From: JAZFYD01 sp036443405
GTDB lineage: Bacteria > Planctomycetota > PLA2
Direction of reading: 5' to 3'
DNA length: 53,099 nucleotides
NCBI GenBank assembly: GCA_036443405.1
Contig: JAZFYD010000181.1
Span: forward strand, 1 to 53,099
Shown: piece by piece, positions 8,139-16,409 of the stretch
Layout: every line of letters begins with the position of its first letter
Position numbering within the stretch: the stretch's first letter is position 1
The notes under the pieces: model-generated
The model's input: only the letters and a program-made list of their open reading frames with translations
The model's database searches: none
What the model was told of the DNA's origin: nothing
Program-made: the position numbers and the translations under genes

Positions 8139-9107
8139 ATGTTCAAGGACGAACACACGATTTTCGTACAGGGCGGAAAGGGCGGCGACGGCTGCCTCGC
8201 CTTTCGGCGTGAGAAGTACGTTCCGCGCGGCGGACCGTCCGGTGGCAACGGGGGCCACGGCGGAAGCGTCATCCTGATCGCGTCGTCGCAGCTCTCCACG
8301 TTCAGCGACATGGCCGACCAGGTGTACTTCCGGGCGGGAAAGGGGCAGGCGGGCCAGGGCTCGTTGAAGACCGGCGCGTCGGCCGACGACACGGAAATCC
8401 TCGTTCCCGTCGGAACCATCGTGCGCGAGCGCGAGAGCGGACGGCGGGTTCGTGACATCGATCAAGACGGCATGCGGGTGGAGGTCGCGCTTGGCGGGTC
8501 GCCCGGCCGCGGCAACGCGTCGTTCAAGAGTTCGACGAACCAGGTGCCGCGCGAGACGACCAAGGGCTCGGAGGGGCAGAGCTTCTGGTTGAGTTTGGAG
8601 CTCAAGCTCCTCGCGGACGTCGGCCTCGTGGGGCTGCCGAACGCCGGCAAATCCACGCTTTTGTCCCGGCTCAGCCGCGCGCGCCCGAAGGTCGCCGACT
8701 ATCCGTTCACCACCTTGACGCCGTTTCTGGGCATCGTCGCCACCGACGGATTCCGGTCGTTCACGATGGCCGACCTGCCGGGCTTGATCGAGGGGGCCAG
8801 CGAGGGTCTCGGGTTGGGACACCAGTTCCTCCGTCATGTCGAGCGGACGCGGGTCTTGGTCCACGTGGTGGACCTCCACGGCGATGCGGCGGCCGCCTAT
8901 GCCCAGATCCGTGCGGAACTGGTCGCTTACGGCCACGGGCTCGCGGAGCGTCCCGAAATCGTCGTCGCCAACAAAATCGACCAGGGACCCAACGAGGCCG
9001 GGCTCAAGGAGTTGCAGGCGCTTGTCGATACGAAAGTGGTCCCAATCTCGGGCGTTACCGGAGAGGGGTTGCCGCAGCTCATCAAGGAGATCGCGAAGCA
9101 GCTCTGA
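8139..9107 (+). CDS. obgE: GTPase ObgE/CgtA
   Basis: 322 residues. Obg is an essential ribosome-associated GTPase linked to 50S maturation and stress control. The glycine-rich Obg fold occupies about residues 1-155 (GGKGGDGCLAFRREKYVPRG is diagnostic). The GTPase domain then shows G1 GLPNAGKSTL, G3 DLPGLIEGA and G4 NKID. The protein stops at the end of the G domain, so the variable C-terminal OCT domain is absent, as in many phyla. ATG 8139 is the only reasonable start. It belongs to the rplU-rpmA-obgE set but is separated from rpmA by 161 bp of repeats. Confidence 0.95.
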   Translation: MFKDEHTIFVQGGKGGDGCLAFRREKYVPRGGPSGGNGGHGGSVILIASSQLSTFSDMADQVYFRAGKGQAGQGSLKTGASADDTEILVPVGTIVRERESGRRVRDIDQDGMRVEVALGGSPGRGNASFKSSTNQVPRETTKGSEGQSFWLSLELKLLADVGLVGLPNAGKSTLLSRLSRARPKVADYPFTTLTPFLGIVATDGFRSFTMADLPGLIEGASEGLGLGHQFLRHVERTRVLVHVVDLHGDAAAAYAQIRAELVAYGHGLAERPEIVVANKIDQGPNEAGLKELQALVDTKVVPISGVTGEGLPQLIKEIAKQL

Positions 9108-9148
9108 AACTCTCTGGCGCATCCGAGACCCTGGGGGCCGGATGCAAC

Positions 9149-10258
9149 ATGGAAACCACTGAGCTGTTCAAGATCCTGGTCCGGGAACGGGCCTCCGATC
9201 TCATCATCAAGTGCCAAGCCTGTCCCGCGATCCGGGTCCAGGGGCGAATCAAATACATCTCGGAGAGCCTGGTTCCCGAGGCGTTTGCTGAATCACTGCT
9301 GGAGGAGGTCCTGCCGGCCACACTGCGCGACCAGTTCGAGCGCACCGGCGAAGCGGACTCCAGCTACGAGATCGACGGCGTTGGGCGTTTCCGCGCCAAC
9401 ATCTTCCGCCAGCGGGGCCGGCTTTGCCTCGTGTTTCGGCACGTGATGGACGAGGTGCCCAGCATCGAAGACCTCAATCTGCCCGGCCAGCAGATCCAGG
9501 AACTCGCGTCCTTGCGCCGCGGCCTCGTGCTCATCACCGGCACTACCGGTTCGGGCAAGAGCACCACGATGGCGTCGATGATCGAATTCATGAACCATCA
9601 CTACGCGCGCCACATCATCACGATCGAGGATCCCATCGAGTACGTGTTCGTCGACCGCAAGTCGATGATCAACCAGCGCGAGATCGGGTTCGATACGCTG
9701 AATTACGCCGCCGCCCTGCGCCATGTCGTCCGCCAGACGCCGGACGTCATCGTGCTCGGCGAGATGCGCGACGAGGTCACGGTGCGCGCGGCCCTCGCGG
9801 CCGCCGAGACAGGCCACCTGGTCATCAGCAGCCTGCACACGATCAACGCGGTGCAGACCGTCGAGCGCATCCTGAGCTTTTTCCCGCAGCACCAACACGA
9901 CGAGATCCGCCTGCAGCTTTCGCTGTGCCTGGAGGGTGTCGTCAGCCAGCGGTTGCTGCCGCGCAAGAACGACCAGACGCGCGTGCCTGCGGTCGAGATC
10001 CTGCTCGCGACACCGACGATCCGCGAGCTGCTCTACAAGGGCAAGACCCGCGAACTGCACAAGGCGATCTACGAGGGCGCGGACTACTACGGAACCCAGA
10101 CCTTCCAGCAGTCGATCAGCCACGCCTTCAAAGCCGGCCTGATCACCCTGGAAGACGCCCTCGCCGGCTCGGACAACCCCGATGAGCTGAAGCTCGAGCT
10201 TCGCGGCATCAACAAGGGTGTGGCGTCGGCGAACCTGGAAGCCCTGGCCGCGGAGTAG
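9149..10258 (+). CDS. pilT: Type IV pilus retraction ATPase, PilT/PilU family
   Basis: 369 residues, typical of PilT. It is a hexameric cytoplasmic motor that disassembles pili for twitching. Walker A GTTGSGKST is at 131-139, the Asp box ITIEDPIEY at about 157-165, Walker B DVIVLGEMRD at 199-208, and the His box GHLVISSLH just after. The region equivalent to the PilT AIRNLIRE motif reads TIRELLYKGK, so assignment between PilT and PilU is open. The distance from pilM-Q (3.4 kb, with housekeeping genes between) suggests a separate transcript. No pilB, pilC or pilin gene is in the window. Confidence 0.9.
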   Translation: METTELFKILVRERASDLIIKCQACPAIRVQGRIKYISESLVPEAFAESLLEEVLPATLRDQFERTGEADSSYEIDGVGRFRANIFRQRGRLCLVFRHVMDEVPSIEDLNLPGQQIQELASLRRGLVLITGTTGSGKSTTMASMIEFMNHHYARHIITIEDPIEYVFVDRKSMINQREIGFDTLNYAAALRHVVRQTPDVIVLGEMRDEVTVRAALAAAETGHLVISSLHTINAVQTVERILSFFPQHQHDEIRLQLSLCLEGVVSQRLLPRKNDQTRVPAVEILLATPTIRELLYKGKTRELHKAIYEGADYYGTQTFQQSISHAFKAGLITLEDALAGSDNPDELKLELRGINKGVASANLEALAAE

Positions 10259-10266
10259 GGAAACAC

Positions 10267-10422
10267 CTCAGCCTTGGCCTGCGCCTCGGCCCCCGCCTCC
10301 AACTTGGCCTTTGCCTCGGATCGCCCAACCGTTCGGCCTCAGCTCCACCTGTGGCCGATCTAACAGGCCAAGGCCCGAGGCCGAGGATCAGGCTGAGGCG
10401 CAGGCCCAGGCGAAGGCCCAGG
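10267..10422. repeat. Imperfect inverted GCCT-rich repeat region
   Basis: The 247-bp gap after pilT is built from repeated GCCTnnGCCT words. They run in one orientation at 10267-10319 and in the opposite orientation at 10367-10422. A perfect 12-bp inverted match, GGCCTGCGCCTC, pairs 10276-10287 with 10395-10406. No coding frame is convincing here. Confidence 0.55.
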
Positions 10423-10505
10423 AATCCTGGAATCGTCCTGCGCCCGACTTCGTCCAAGTAGGGCACGCAGCTATGGACCCCCTGCGGTAAATTGGGGCAA
10501 TCGCA

Positions 10506-11771
10506 ATGTCGATCACTTCGTGGAAACGGACTCTCACCCTCTTGAACATCACGGCCGTGCTCGGCATGGCCGGCACGGTGTATGGCTATATGCAGCACCG
10601 GAGCTTTCTCGGTGAACCGGCCGTGAAATACGCGTTCGCGCCCGAAAAGGGCCCCGGCGGCAATACCCGGTATCCGAGTACGGATGCCATCGGCGTCATG
10701 CTCGGCGCCCCGTTCGTGGAGCCCGACAAGAACCCGACCAAGGTCGACGACGGTCCCAAAGAGGCCGCCTCCGGCCCGAAGATGAAGGACCTGTTCCAGA
10801 TCACGAGCGCCGTAGCGATGGAGCCGCCGTATGGCGAGGAGGGCGCGCGACCGACGCTGGTGATCGAGTTCTTAAAAGGCGGGGGCGAGCCGAAGACACT
10901 GCGTCTTGGCAACGGGATCGAGGGTCGCTTCGACCCAAAGCGGCTCTACCTCGGCGAGATTCCGGTGAAGTACAAGTTCATCGGATGCCGGCCGGACAAA
11001 AACAACCCGTACCTCTATCACTTCTGGTTCGATGTCCACTGTGACGGGAAAAACCTCCAATCGCTGACGTGGATCGGACAGCCGCCGGACCCGACGCACA
11101 CCTACGTCGACCCGCTCTCGGGGGCTATTGTCGAGAGCAGCAATGAGCACGGGTCCGTCGCTATGGTGCCGGACAACGCGGACTTGATTCCCGTGCCTGA
11201 AGGCCCCGGCGCCGTCGGCACCGGCGAGTTGCCTGATGTGGCACCCACGAAGGAGCCCAACGGAAAAGCGGCGGCGGAACCGCCTAACACCGGTAAGACC
11301 GACGCGGCAACCGCTCCGAAGTCGAAACCCACCGTGATCGAACCGTTCGTGGCGCAGGAAAAGGCCAAAGACTATTGGGACGTGAGCGACAAGGGCGTGC
11401 GCGAGATCAGCGCGCGGGGTTTGAAGGATCTTCGGGACATGGGTTTCAAGGGCGTTCTCAAGAACGTCAAGACCAAGAGTTACAAGGGCCCCGACGGCAA
11501 GGAGGGGATTCGCATCGCGCGCATCGGTAAGTCGTCCCCCGCGCGCGGATTCGGCGTTCGCGAAGAGGACGTGATTCTCTCCGTCAACAACCGCGCGGTG
11601 AAGAGCCAGCGCGACGCGATCCGCGTAGTGAAGGACGAGATCAACAACCGCAAGAAGAACATCCTGTCCGTGCGCATCCTGCGTGGCGGCAAGGAGATCA
11701 CGCAGAACTACGACATTCGCGATCCCAAGTCGCGCCGCGCGGCGCGTGACTACGCGAGGGGGCGCCGCTGA
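10506..11771 (+). CDS. Membrane-anchored PDZ-domain protein, GspC-like in layout
   Basis: 421 residues. There is one N-terminal transmembrane helix (about 8-28, short cytoplasmic basic stub), then a periplasmic region with a beta-rich part (about 95-200), a Pro/Ala/Lys-rich linker (about 240-285) and a PDZ domain at about 310-405 (ARGFGVREEDVILSVNN). The layout, a helix then a homology-like region, a linker and a C-terminal PDZ, is that of GspC/PulC of type II secretion, which contacts the secretin. Sequence likeness is not strong enough to name it, and no gsp gene cluster is visible. A TAAATT element ends 12 nt before ATG 10506. Its TGA overlaps the start of coaX. Confidence 0.6.
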   Translation: MSITSWKRTLTLLNITAVLGMAGTVYGYMQHRSFLGEPAVKYAFAPEKGPGGNTRYPSTDAIGVMLGAPFVEPDKNPTKVDDGPKEAASGPKMKDLFQITSAVAMEPPYGEEGARPTLVIEFLKGGGEPKTLRLGNGIEGRFDPKRLYLGEIPVKYKFIGCRPDKNNPYLYHFWFDVHCDGKNLQSLTWIGQPPDPTHTYVDPLSGAIVESSNEHGSVAMVPDNADLIPVPEGPGAVGTGELPDVAPTKEPNGKAAAEPPNTGKTDAATAPKSKPTVIEPFVAQEKAKDYWDVSDKGVREISARGLKDLRDMGFKGVLKNVKTKSYKGPDGKEGIRIARIGKSSPARGFGVREEDVILSVNNRAVKSQRDAIRVVKDEINNRKKNILSVRILRGGKEITQNYDIRDPKSRRAARDYARGRR

Positions 11772-12484
11772 TTCTCGCGCTCGATATCGGCAACACGTCG
11801 ATCAAGTACGGGCAATTCGAGGATGGCTCCGAAGGCGAAGGACCGCCGAACCACGGTCGGATTCCGAACGACGGCGATCTCGCCGCGTTGCCTGACGCCG
11901 CAACGGTTGCGGCTGTTTCCGTCCATCCACGGGCGCTGGCGCGGCTTCGCGAGCGGTACCCCGGCTTGCGCGCGATCGGCGAAGAGATCCCGTTGCCGCT
12001 GGCGGTTTCGTACGACCCGCCCGAGGACTGCGGAGCAGATCGAATTGTCGGCGTGTTCGGAGCGCTGTGGCTAGAGGCTGATGCCGAGGCCGTCCTGCTC
12101 CTCGATGCGGGCACCTGCCTGACGGCGACCGTGGCGGCGCGGGACCGCGGCGTCTTGGGCGGCGCGATCTTTCCGGGCTCGGGCCTGATGGCCCGCAGTC
12201 TCTCCGAGCACACCGCCAAGCTGCCGCGGATCGATCCGATTCCCCCCGTCGCGGCGGTCGGCTCCTCGACGGAGCAGTCCATCCGTTCGGGGATACACCA
12301 TGCGCTCGTGGGCGGCGCCCGCGAACTGATCCGGGTGTTGAAAGCGGAGTGCGACGTTCCGCTGCGTGTCGTGGTGGCCGGGACCGGCGCGGCCAGCCTC
12401 GCTGAGCACGTCGCGGAGATCGATGCGGTGCACGCACACGCGACGCTCGTTGGCGTCGCGCATTGTCTCCGTGCGAATCCGTAG
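11768..12484 (+). CDS. coaX: Type III pantothenate kinase, apparent CTG start
   Basis: 238 residues. It phosphorylates pantothenate, the first step of coenzyme A synthesis. Motifs: ALDIGNTSIK (ATP/phosphate loop), GADRIVGVFGA (pantothenate pocket), LLDAGTCLTATV, GGAIFPG and a late VVAGTGAASL, in the order expected for CoaX. The domain begins at LILALDIGNT, but between the upstream in-frame stop (11747-11749) and this motif there is no ATG, GTG or TTG. The frame reads CTA CGC GAG GGG GCG CCG CTG ATT CTC. CTG at 11768 overlaps the previous TGA as CTGA, and GAGGGGG (11756-11762) sits at ribosome-binding distance, so CTG (or ATT 11771) is the likely start. A GTG at 11888 would delete the phosphate loop. 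Confidence 0.88.
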   Translation: MILALDIGNTSIKYGQFEDGSEGEGPPNHGRIPNDGDLAALPDAATVAAVSVHPRALARLRERYPGLRAIGEEIPLPLAVSYDPPEDCGADRIVGVFGALWLEADAEAVLLLDAGTCLTATVAARDRGVLGGAIFPGSGLMARSLSEHTAKLPRIDPIPPVAAVGSSTEQSIRSGIHHALVGGARELIRVLKAECDVPLRVVVAGTGAASLAEHVAEIDAVHAHATLVGVAHCLRANP

Positions 12485-12508
12485 CCGCGGACGCTATCCT
12501 TGGCGTCA

Positions 12509-13801
12509 ATGGACTGGAAAACCGATTCCGCGCTCTTGTTACGTGGCGGCACGATCGCCACGTCGTTTGGCACGCGCGAAGCCGACATCCTCATTCGTGA
12601 CGGCAAGATCGCTGAGATAGGTTCTGCGCTCGAAGCGCCCGATGCGCGAGTCGCGGATGTCGCTGGTTTGACGATTTGCCCGGGTTTCGTGGACATTCAC
12701 GTCCATCTGCGCGAACCCGGCGCCGATGACTCGGAGACACTCGAGAGCGGCCTGGATGCCGCCGCGGTCGGCGGGATCCATCACCTCTATTGCATGGCCA
12801 ACACGGATCCGGTGAACGACAGTGCGGAGCAGACCGCGGGCCTCATCGAGAAAGCGCGCGGTCTGAGTCCGCTTGAGCTCCATCCGGTTGCGGCGGTGAC
12901 GCGCGGGCTCATCGGCGACGATCTCACGAACTTCGAAGAACTCGTGCAGGCCGGCGCAGGCGCGTTCAGCAACGACGGGCTGCCCGTCGAAAACGTGAAG
13001 GTGTTGGAGCGCGCGCTGGAAAAGGCGGCGGAGCTTTCGCGCACCGTCCTGGTTCATGCGGAGGACCGGAAGTGGTCCGGTGGCGCGGTCGACGTTCGCG
13101 CGGCGAAACGGCTCGGCACCAAGGGCATCCATGTCGAAGCGGAGGACCTCGCGACCGCTCGCGACGTCGGTGCTGCGATGGACACCAACGCGTCGGTTCA
13201 CGTCTGTCACGTGTCGACGGCCGGGTCGGTCGAGATCGTGCGAGGGGCGCGTGCGGCCGGCGGCCGGATAAGCGCCGAAGCGACACCCCATCACTTGCTT
13301 CTGACCTACGACGACATCCCCGAGGGTGATACGAATTACAAGATGAGCCCGCCGCTGCGCGCGCCGAGTGACGTGGAGGCCCTGATCGGGGGGATTCTGG
13401 ACGGCACCGTCACGGCGATCGCGACGGATCACGCGCCGCATTCGCCCGCTCGCAAGGACTACCCTCTCGACGAGGCGCCGTTTGGCGCGATCGGCCTCGA
13501 AACGAGCTTTGCGGTCTCCCACACGGCGTTGGTCGCCGCGGGCCACATCGGGCTGGAAGGGCTCCTCTCGCTCATGGTGGACGGTCCGGCCGAGATCGCC
13601 GGAATCTCACCGCCGCGCATCGAAGTGGGGGCGCCCGCGGAGCTCAATCTGCTCGATTTGTCGGTGTCCTGGAGCGTTGCCGCGAACGACTTGGCGAGCC
13701 GGAGCCGCAACTGCCCATTCCTGGGCCGAAGACTCGAGGGGCGCGTTGTCGGAGCGGTTCACGGAACCCAAGCGTTTCGTCGCGTTGCCCGCAGCGTGTG
13801 A
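12509..13801 (+). CDS. pyrC: Dihydroorotase, type I
   Basis: 430 residues. It closes carbamoyl-aspartate to dihydroorotate in pyrimidine synthesis. It is an amidohydrolase TIM barrel with the metal motif DIHVHLREPG (His64, His66), the class-I signature SNDGLPV, further ligands in LVHAED and CHVSTAG, and TDHAPH near residue 310 with the catalytic Asp. Length and motifs fit the bacterial type I (PyrC/PyrX, multifunctional-like) class rather than the short E. coli type. ATG 12509 follows a TATCCT element by 8 nt; an in-frame TTG at 12500 is less likely. The usual partner pyrB is not in view. coaX ends 24 nt upstream. Confidence 0.93.
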   Translation: MDWKTDSALLLRGGTIATSFGTREADILIRDGKIAEIGSALEAPDARVADVAGLTICPGFVDIHVHLREPGADDSETLESGLDAAAVGGIHHLYCMANTDPVNDSAEQTAGLIEKARGLSPLELHPVAAVTRGLIGDDLTNFEELVQAGAGAFSNDGLPVENVKVLERALEKAAELSRTVLVHAEDRKWSGGAVDVRAAKRLGTKGIHVEAEDLATARDVGAAMDTNASVHVCHVSTAGSVEIVRGARAAGGRISAEATPHHLLLTYDDIPEGDTNYKMSPPLRAPSDVEALIGGILDGTVTAIATDHAPHSPARKDYPLDEAPFGAIGLETSFAVSHTALVAAGHIGLEGLLSLMVDGPAEIAGISPPRIEVGAPAELNLLDLSVSWSVAANDLASRSRNCPFLGRRLEGRVVGAVHGTQAFRRVARSV

Positions 13802-14168
13802 GGTGCGATCTCGTGCGATCTTGCCGCGGAATTTCGTTGCACAACCGCACGGTTGCGCCGGGTTCATGTCGCGTCTTGGTTCATAAACCTTTTGAAACCA
13901 AAGGTTTAGACATCCTCGTCGCAATGGCCGGTGGGATTCCGGTGGGAACGGTCTTTGCGTAGCGGCCCCAACGTCGGATGTATCAACCGTTTACGCAAAC
14001 CAATCAGACTCGGGTTCGCCTGTTTACAGCAGCGGGCACGTTTCGTAACTTTCCCCCCTCACACGGCACGTTGGGGTTCAGTGCGCTTCACAGCGCACCG
14101 GATTCGGCGCGCGTCGTGGGGCCGGGGGCGAAACCCCGGGATCGGCAGAAGTTCATCAAGGAGTGGTC
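13802..14168. other. 367-bp intergenic leader, relatively AT-rich
   Basis: No gene seen. It holds an inverted repeat AAACCTTT (13885-13892) / AAAGGTTT (13900-13907), unusually AT-rich for this window, a GTTTACGCAAAC near-palindrome (about 13988), and just upstream of the next gene a G/C hairpin around GGGGCC to CCCCGGG (about 14120-14140). I could not match it to a known riboswitch. It probably contains the end of the pyrC transcript and the promoter/leader of the lipoprotein gene. Confidence 0.5.
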
Positions 14169-16295
14169 ATGATTCGACTCTTCAAGTTGCCGCGGTTCTT
14201 CTATGGACTCGGCGTGCTTGGCATGGCGGTCGTGCTTCAGGGATGCGGCGCAGGCGACAACGAGACGCCCGCAGATAATGATCCCGAAGAGCTTGTTCTA
14301 GTCCGGATTGAGCCCGCGGAAGGCGAGAGCTCCGTGGCGCGCAATACGCGCGTACGGCTTACCTTTAACACTACGGTCCTTCCCGAATCGGTGAACGACC
14401 AGACCGTGAAGATTCGCTTCGGTCCTACCTTCGGGACGCGTCCCGAAGGTTCGTTCCTGGTTTCTGGAAACGTGATCGAGTTCGATCCGACCGTCCTGCG
14501 GGGCGGCGGTCAGAACGCTGCAGGTTTCCCGGCCGGTGAGCAGATGCTCGTCGAGGTGCCGCTCAACGTACCCGGCGGCGACGAGCCGCATCAGAGCTTC
14601 GTGCAGAACGTCGAGGGCAACCCGATCGCCGTGGCGTCGAACGACCGACTGGACCTCCGAGTTGCCCAGAACTCGATCACCTTCACCACCGGTTCCGGCT
14701 GGTCCGATCCGGTTCCCGGACCTCCCGGCGTGCTCGGCCTCGAGTGGGTTCCCGCACCGAACGCCTTCGGCCAGGTGCCTTCGAACGCGGCCGTGACCGT
14801 GATCTTCAGCGAGCCTGTGGATCCGGGGACGGTGCTGTTGGGCGTCAACATGTTCCTGACGAACAACTCGCCGACGGCTCCGATCTACCAGCAGGACATT
14901 CCCAGCAACACGTTCTTCGACAAGTCGCTGCAGAAGTTCACATTCCAGCCGGTCTTCGGATTCGGGCAGGGCCCGTTCAACATCGCGGTCAACTTCATCG
15001 ACCCCGATGATGCAACGAGTTTCGATCCCAGCCGTCTGCCCACGGACCTCGTCGGGAACCAGATCCAGAACTTCACGTTCCTCGCGACGTTCGACACACA
15101 GTTCGACCCCACGGTCAACAACACCGGGCTTCTCCGCGAGGACTTTGTCTTCATCAACCAGCGGGACCCGCTGAACACCACGGCCGTGTGGGGCGACGAC
15201 GGGGAATTCCCGTTCGAGCTCGTTGGCCTTCCGATTCAGAAGCGCGAGCAAAACCTCAACATCAACGCGTTCATGACACTCAGCGGCGGCACGACCGTCA
15301 TTCCCAACGGACCTCCGGGCGACACAGATCCGCAGGGCATGGGCGGCCCGTTCCCCGAGGGCAAGTACTGCCCGACGGTCAACCCGCTCGTGGGCGGCAA
15401 CCTGACGCTCAACCCGGTGTTCCCGGCCCTCGTTTTGGGCCGCCGCCGGATGAACCTCTACCGCCAGGCGGAGCTTGGACCCGCTGGCACGGTGATTCGC
15501 GCTGCGTGGGGCCCTGACAGCGATGCGCTGTTCGCCGCGACCTACCCGCAGGTCATCGTGAAAATGGGGCACAAGATCGCAGGGACATCCTTCGCGCAAG
15601 GCAGTTTCGATGCGCAGTTCGACGTTGACGGTTTTGTCGTGCTGGCCGACGTGGATAACTACAAGGTTCCGCAGGCAGCGGACGTGGACGGCAACGGCAT
15701 CAAGCAGACGGGTTACCTCGACTGGCCGGAGTTCGACCGCTTCTTCGACTACAACGGTACCGACGATCTGATCTTGGACGTCGAGGCCACAGAAGGCACC
15801 ACTTGGCAGCAGTTCCGCACGTTCATCGCCGCTTCGGGCGGCCCGCCGTGCGACTGCCGGTTTCTCGCGTGCATCGCGAACACCTCGATCGGCTTACGCC
15901 TGATGGACACGGTGTTTGGCGGCGACACGCAGAACCCGACTAACACGCCCGGGTTTCCGAACCCGCTGGGCGCGGTCGATGTGATTCAGCTCGAAATCGC
16001 GAGTCTGCTGTCGATCGGCCAGTCGCTTTACTACGACACGAACGAAGTGGATCCGACGTATCTGAATCCGATCATCGTGCCGGTCGTCCAGGCCGGAGGC
16101 TCTACGGTCGTGATGCGTTACAGCGCATCCGCGGACGGTCTCTTGGAGGACGTGCCCTTCACGACCAACATCAGTGCGGCGGACGGTTTCCGGTTCCTGC
16201 GCTTCCAGGCGGAGATGCGTTCAAACATCTTCACCAGCGCACGGCCGCGGGTTGCGAACATCGACATCCCGTTCACCTTCGAGTTTTCGGGATAA
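14169..16295 (+). CDS. Large lipoprotein with SbsA/Ig-like domains
   Basis: 708 residues from ATG 14169, preceded by the ribosome-binding site AAGGAG (14158-14163); an in-frame GTG at 14163 lies inside that site. A lipoprotein signal ends in the lipobox LQGC (Cys26). Two bacterial Ig-like domains of the SbsA/Big_5 type are visible: about residues 42-170 (VRIEPAEGESSVARNTRVRLTF) and about 185-300 (SNAAVTVIFSEPVDPGTV). The rest is beta-rich with Asp/Asn/Gly loops. The C-terminal about 80 residues resemble the end of the protein encoded at 16410, so the two are paralogues. Presumably outer-membrane or surface located. The specific function is unknown. Confidence 0.75.
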   Translation: MIRLFKLPRFFYGLGVLGMAVVLQGCGAGDNETPADNDPEELVLVRIEPAEGESSVARNTRVRLTFNTTVLPESVNDQTVKIRFGPTFGTRPEGSFLVSGNVIEFDPTVLRGGGQNAAGFPAGEQMLVEVPLNVPGGDEPHQSFVQNVEGNPIAVASNDRLDLRVAQNSITFTTGSGWSDPVPGPPGVLGLEWVPAPNAFGQVPSNAAVTVIFSEPVDPGTVLLGVNMFLTNNSPTAPIYQQDIPSNTFFDKSLQKFTFQPVFGFGQGPFNIAVNFIDPDDATSFDPSRLPTDLVGNQIQNFTFLATFDTQFDPTVNNTGLLREDFVFINQRDPLNTTAVWGDDGEFPFELVGLPIQKREQNLNINAFMTLSGGTTVIPNGPPGDTDPQGMGGPFPEGKYCPTVNPLVGGNLTLNPVFPALVLGRRRMNLYRQAELGPAGTVIRAAWGPDSDALFAATYPQVIVKMGHKIAGTSFAQGSFDAQFDVDGFVVLADVDNYKVPQAADVDGNGIKQTGYLDWPEFDRFFDYNGTDDLILDVEATEGTTWQQFRTFIAASGGPPCDCRFLACIANTSIGLRLMDTVFGGDTQNPTNTPGFPNPLGAVDVIQLEIASLLSIGQSLYYDTNEVDPTYLNPIIVPVVQAGGSTVVMRYSASADGLLEDVPFTTNISAADGFRFLRFQAEMRSNIFTSARPRVANIDIPFTFEFSG

Positions 16296-16345
16296 GAGGG
16301 CGGATTCGGCGATCGGTATCTGGAGGATTGGCTTGGATTTACGCG

Positions 16346-16393
16346 CTCACCGTTTCGGCGGTGAGTGCTTTCCGCCGGCGGGCCACCCGGCGG
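16346..16393 (+). other. Two stem-loops in the leader of the glycine-rich lipoprotein gene
   Basis: CTCACCG/CGGTGAG (16346-16352 with 16359-16365) and CCGCCGG/CCGGCGG (16372-16378 with 16387-16393) are perfect 7-bp stems 6 nt apart. They end 16 nt before ATG 16410. They are not followed by a T-run, so a regulatory leader or mRNA-stabilising role is more likely than termination. Confidence 0.4.
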
Positions 16394-16409
16394 TACTGGA
16401 GTTTTCTAA

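Noticed and set aside
14100..14168. Possible riboswitch (c-di-GMP type) before the lipoprotein gene
   Set aside because: A G/C hairpin is present but the conserved core sequences of known classes could not be found.
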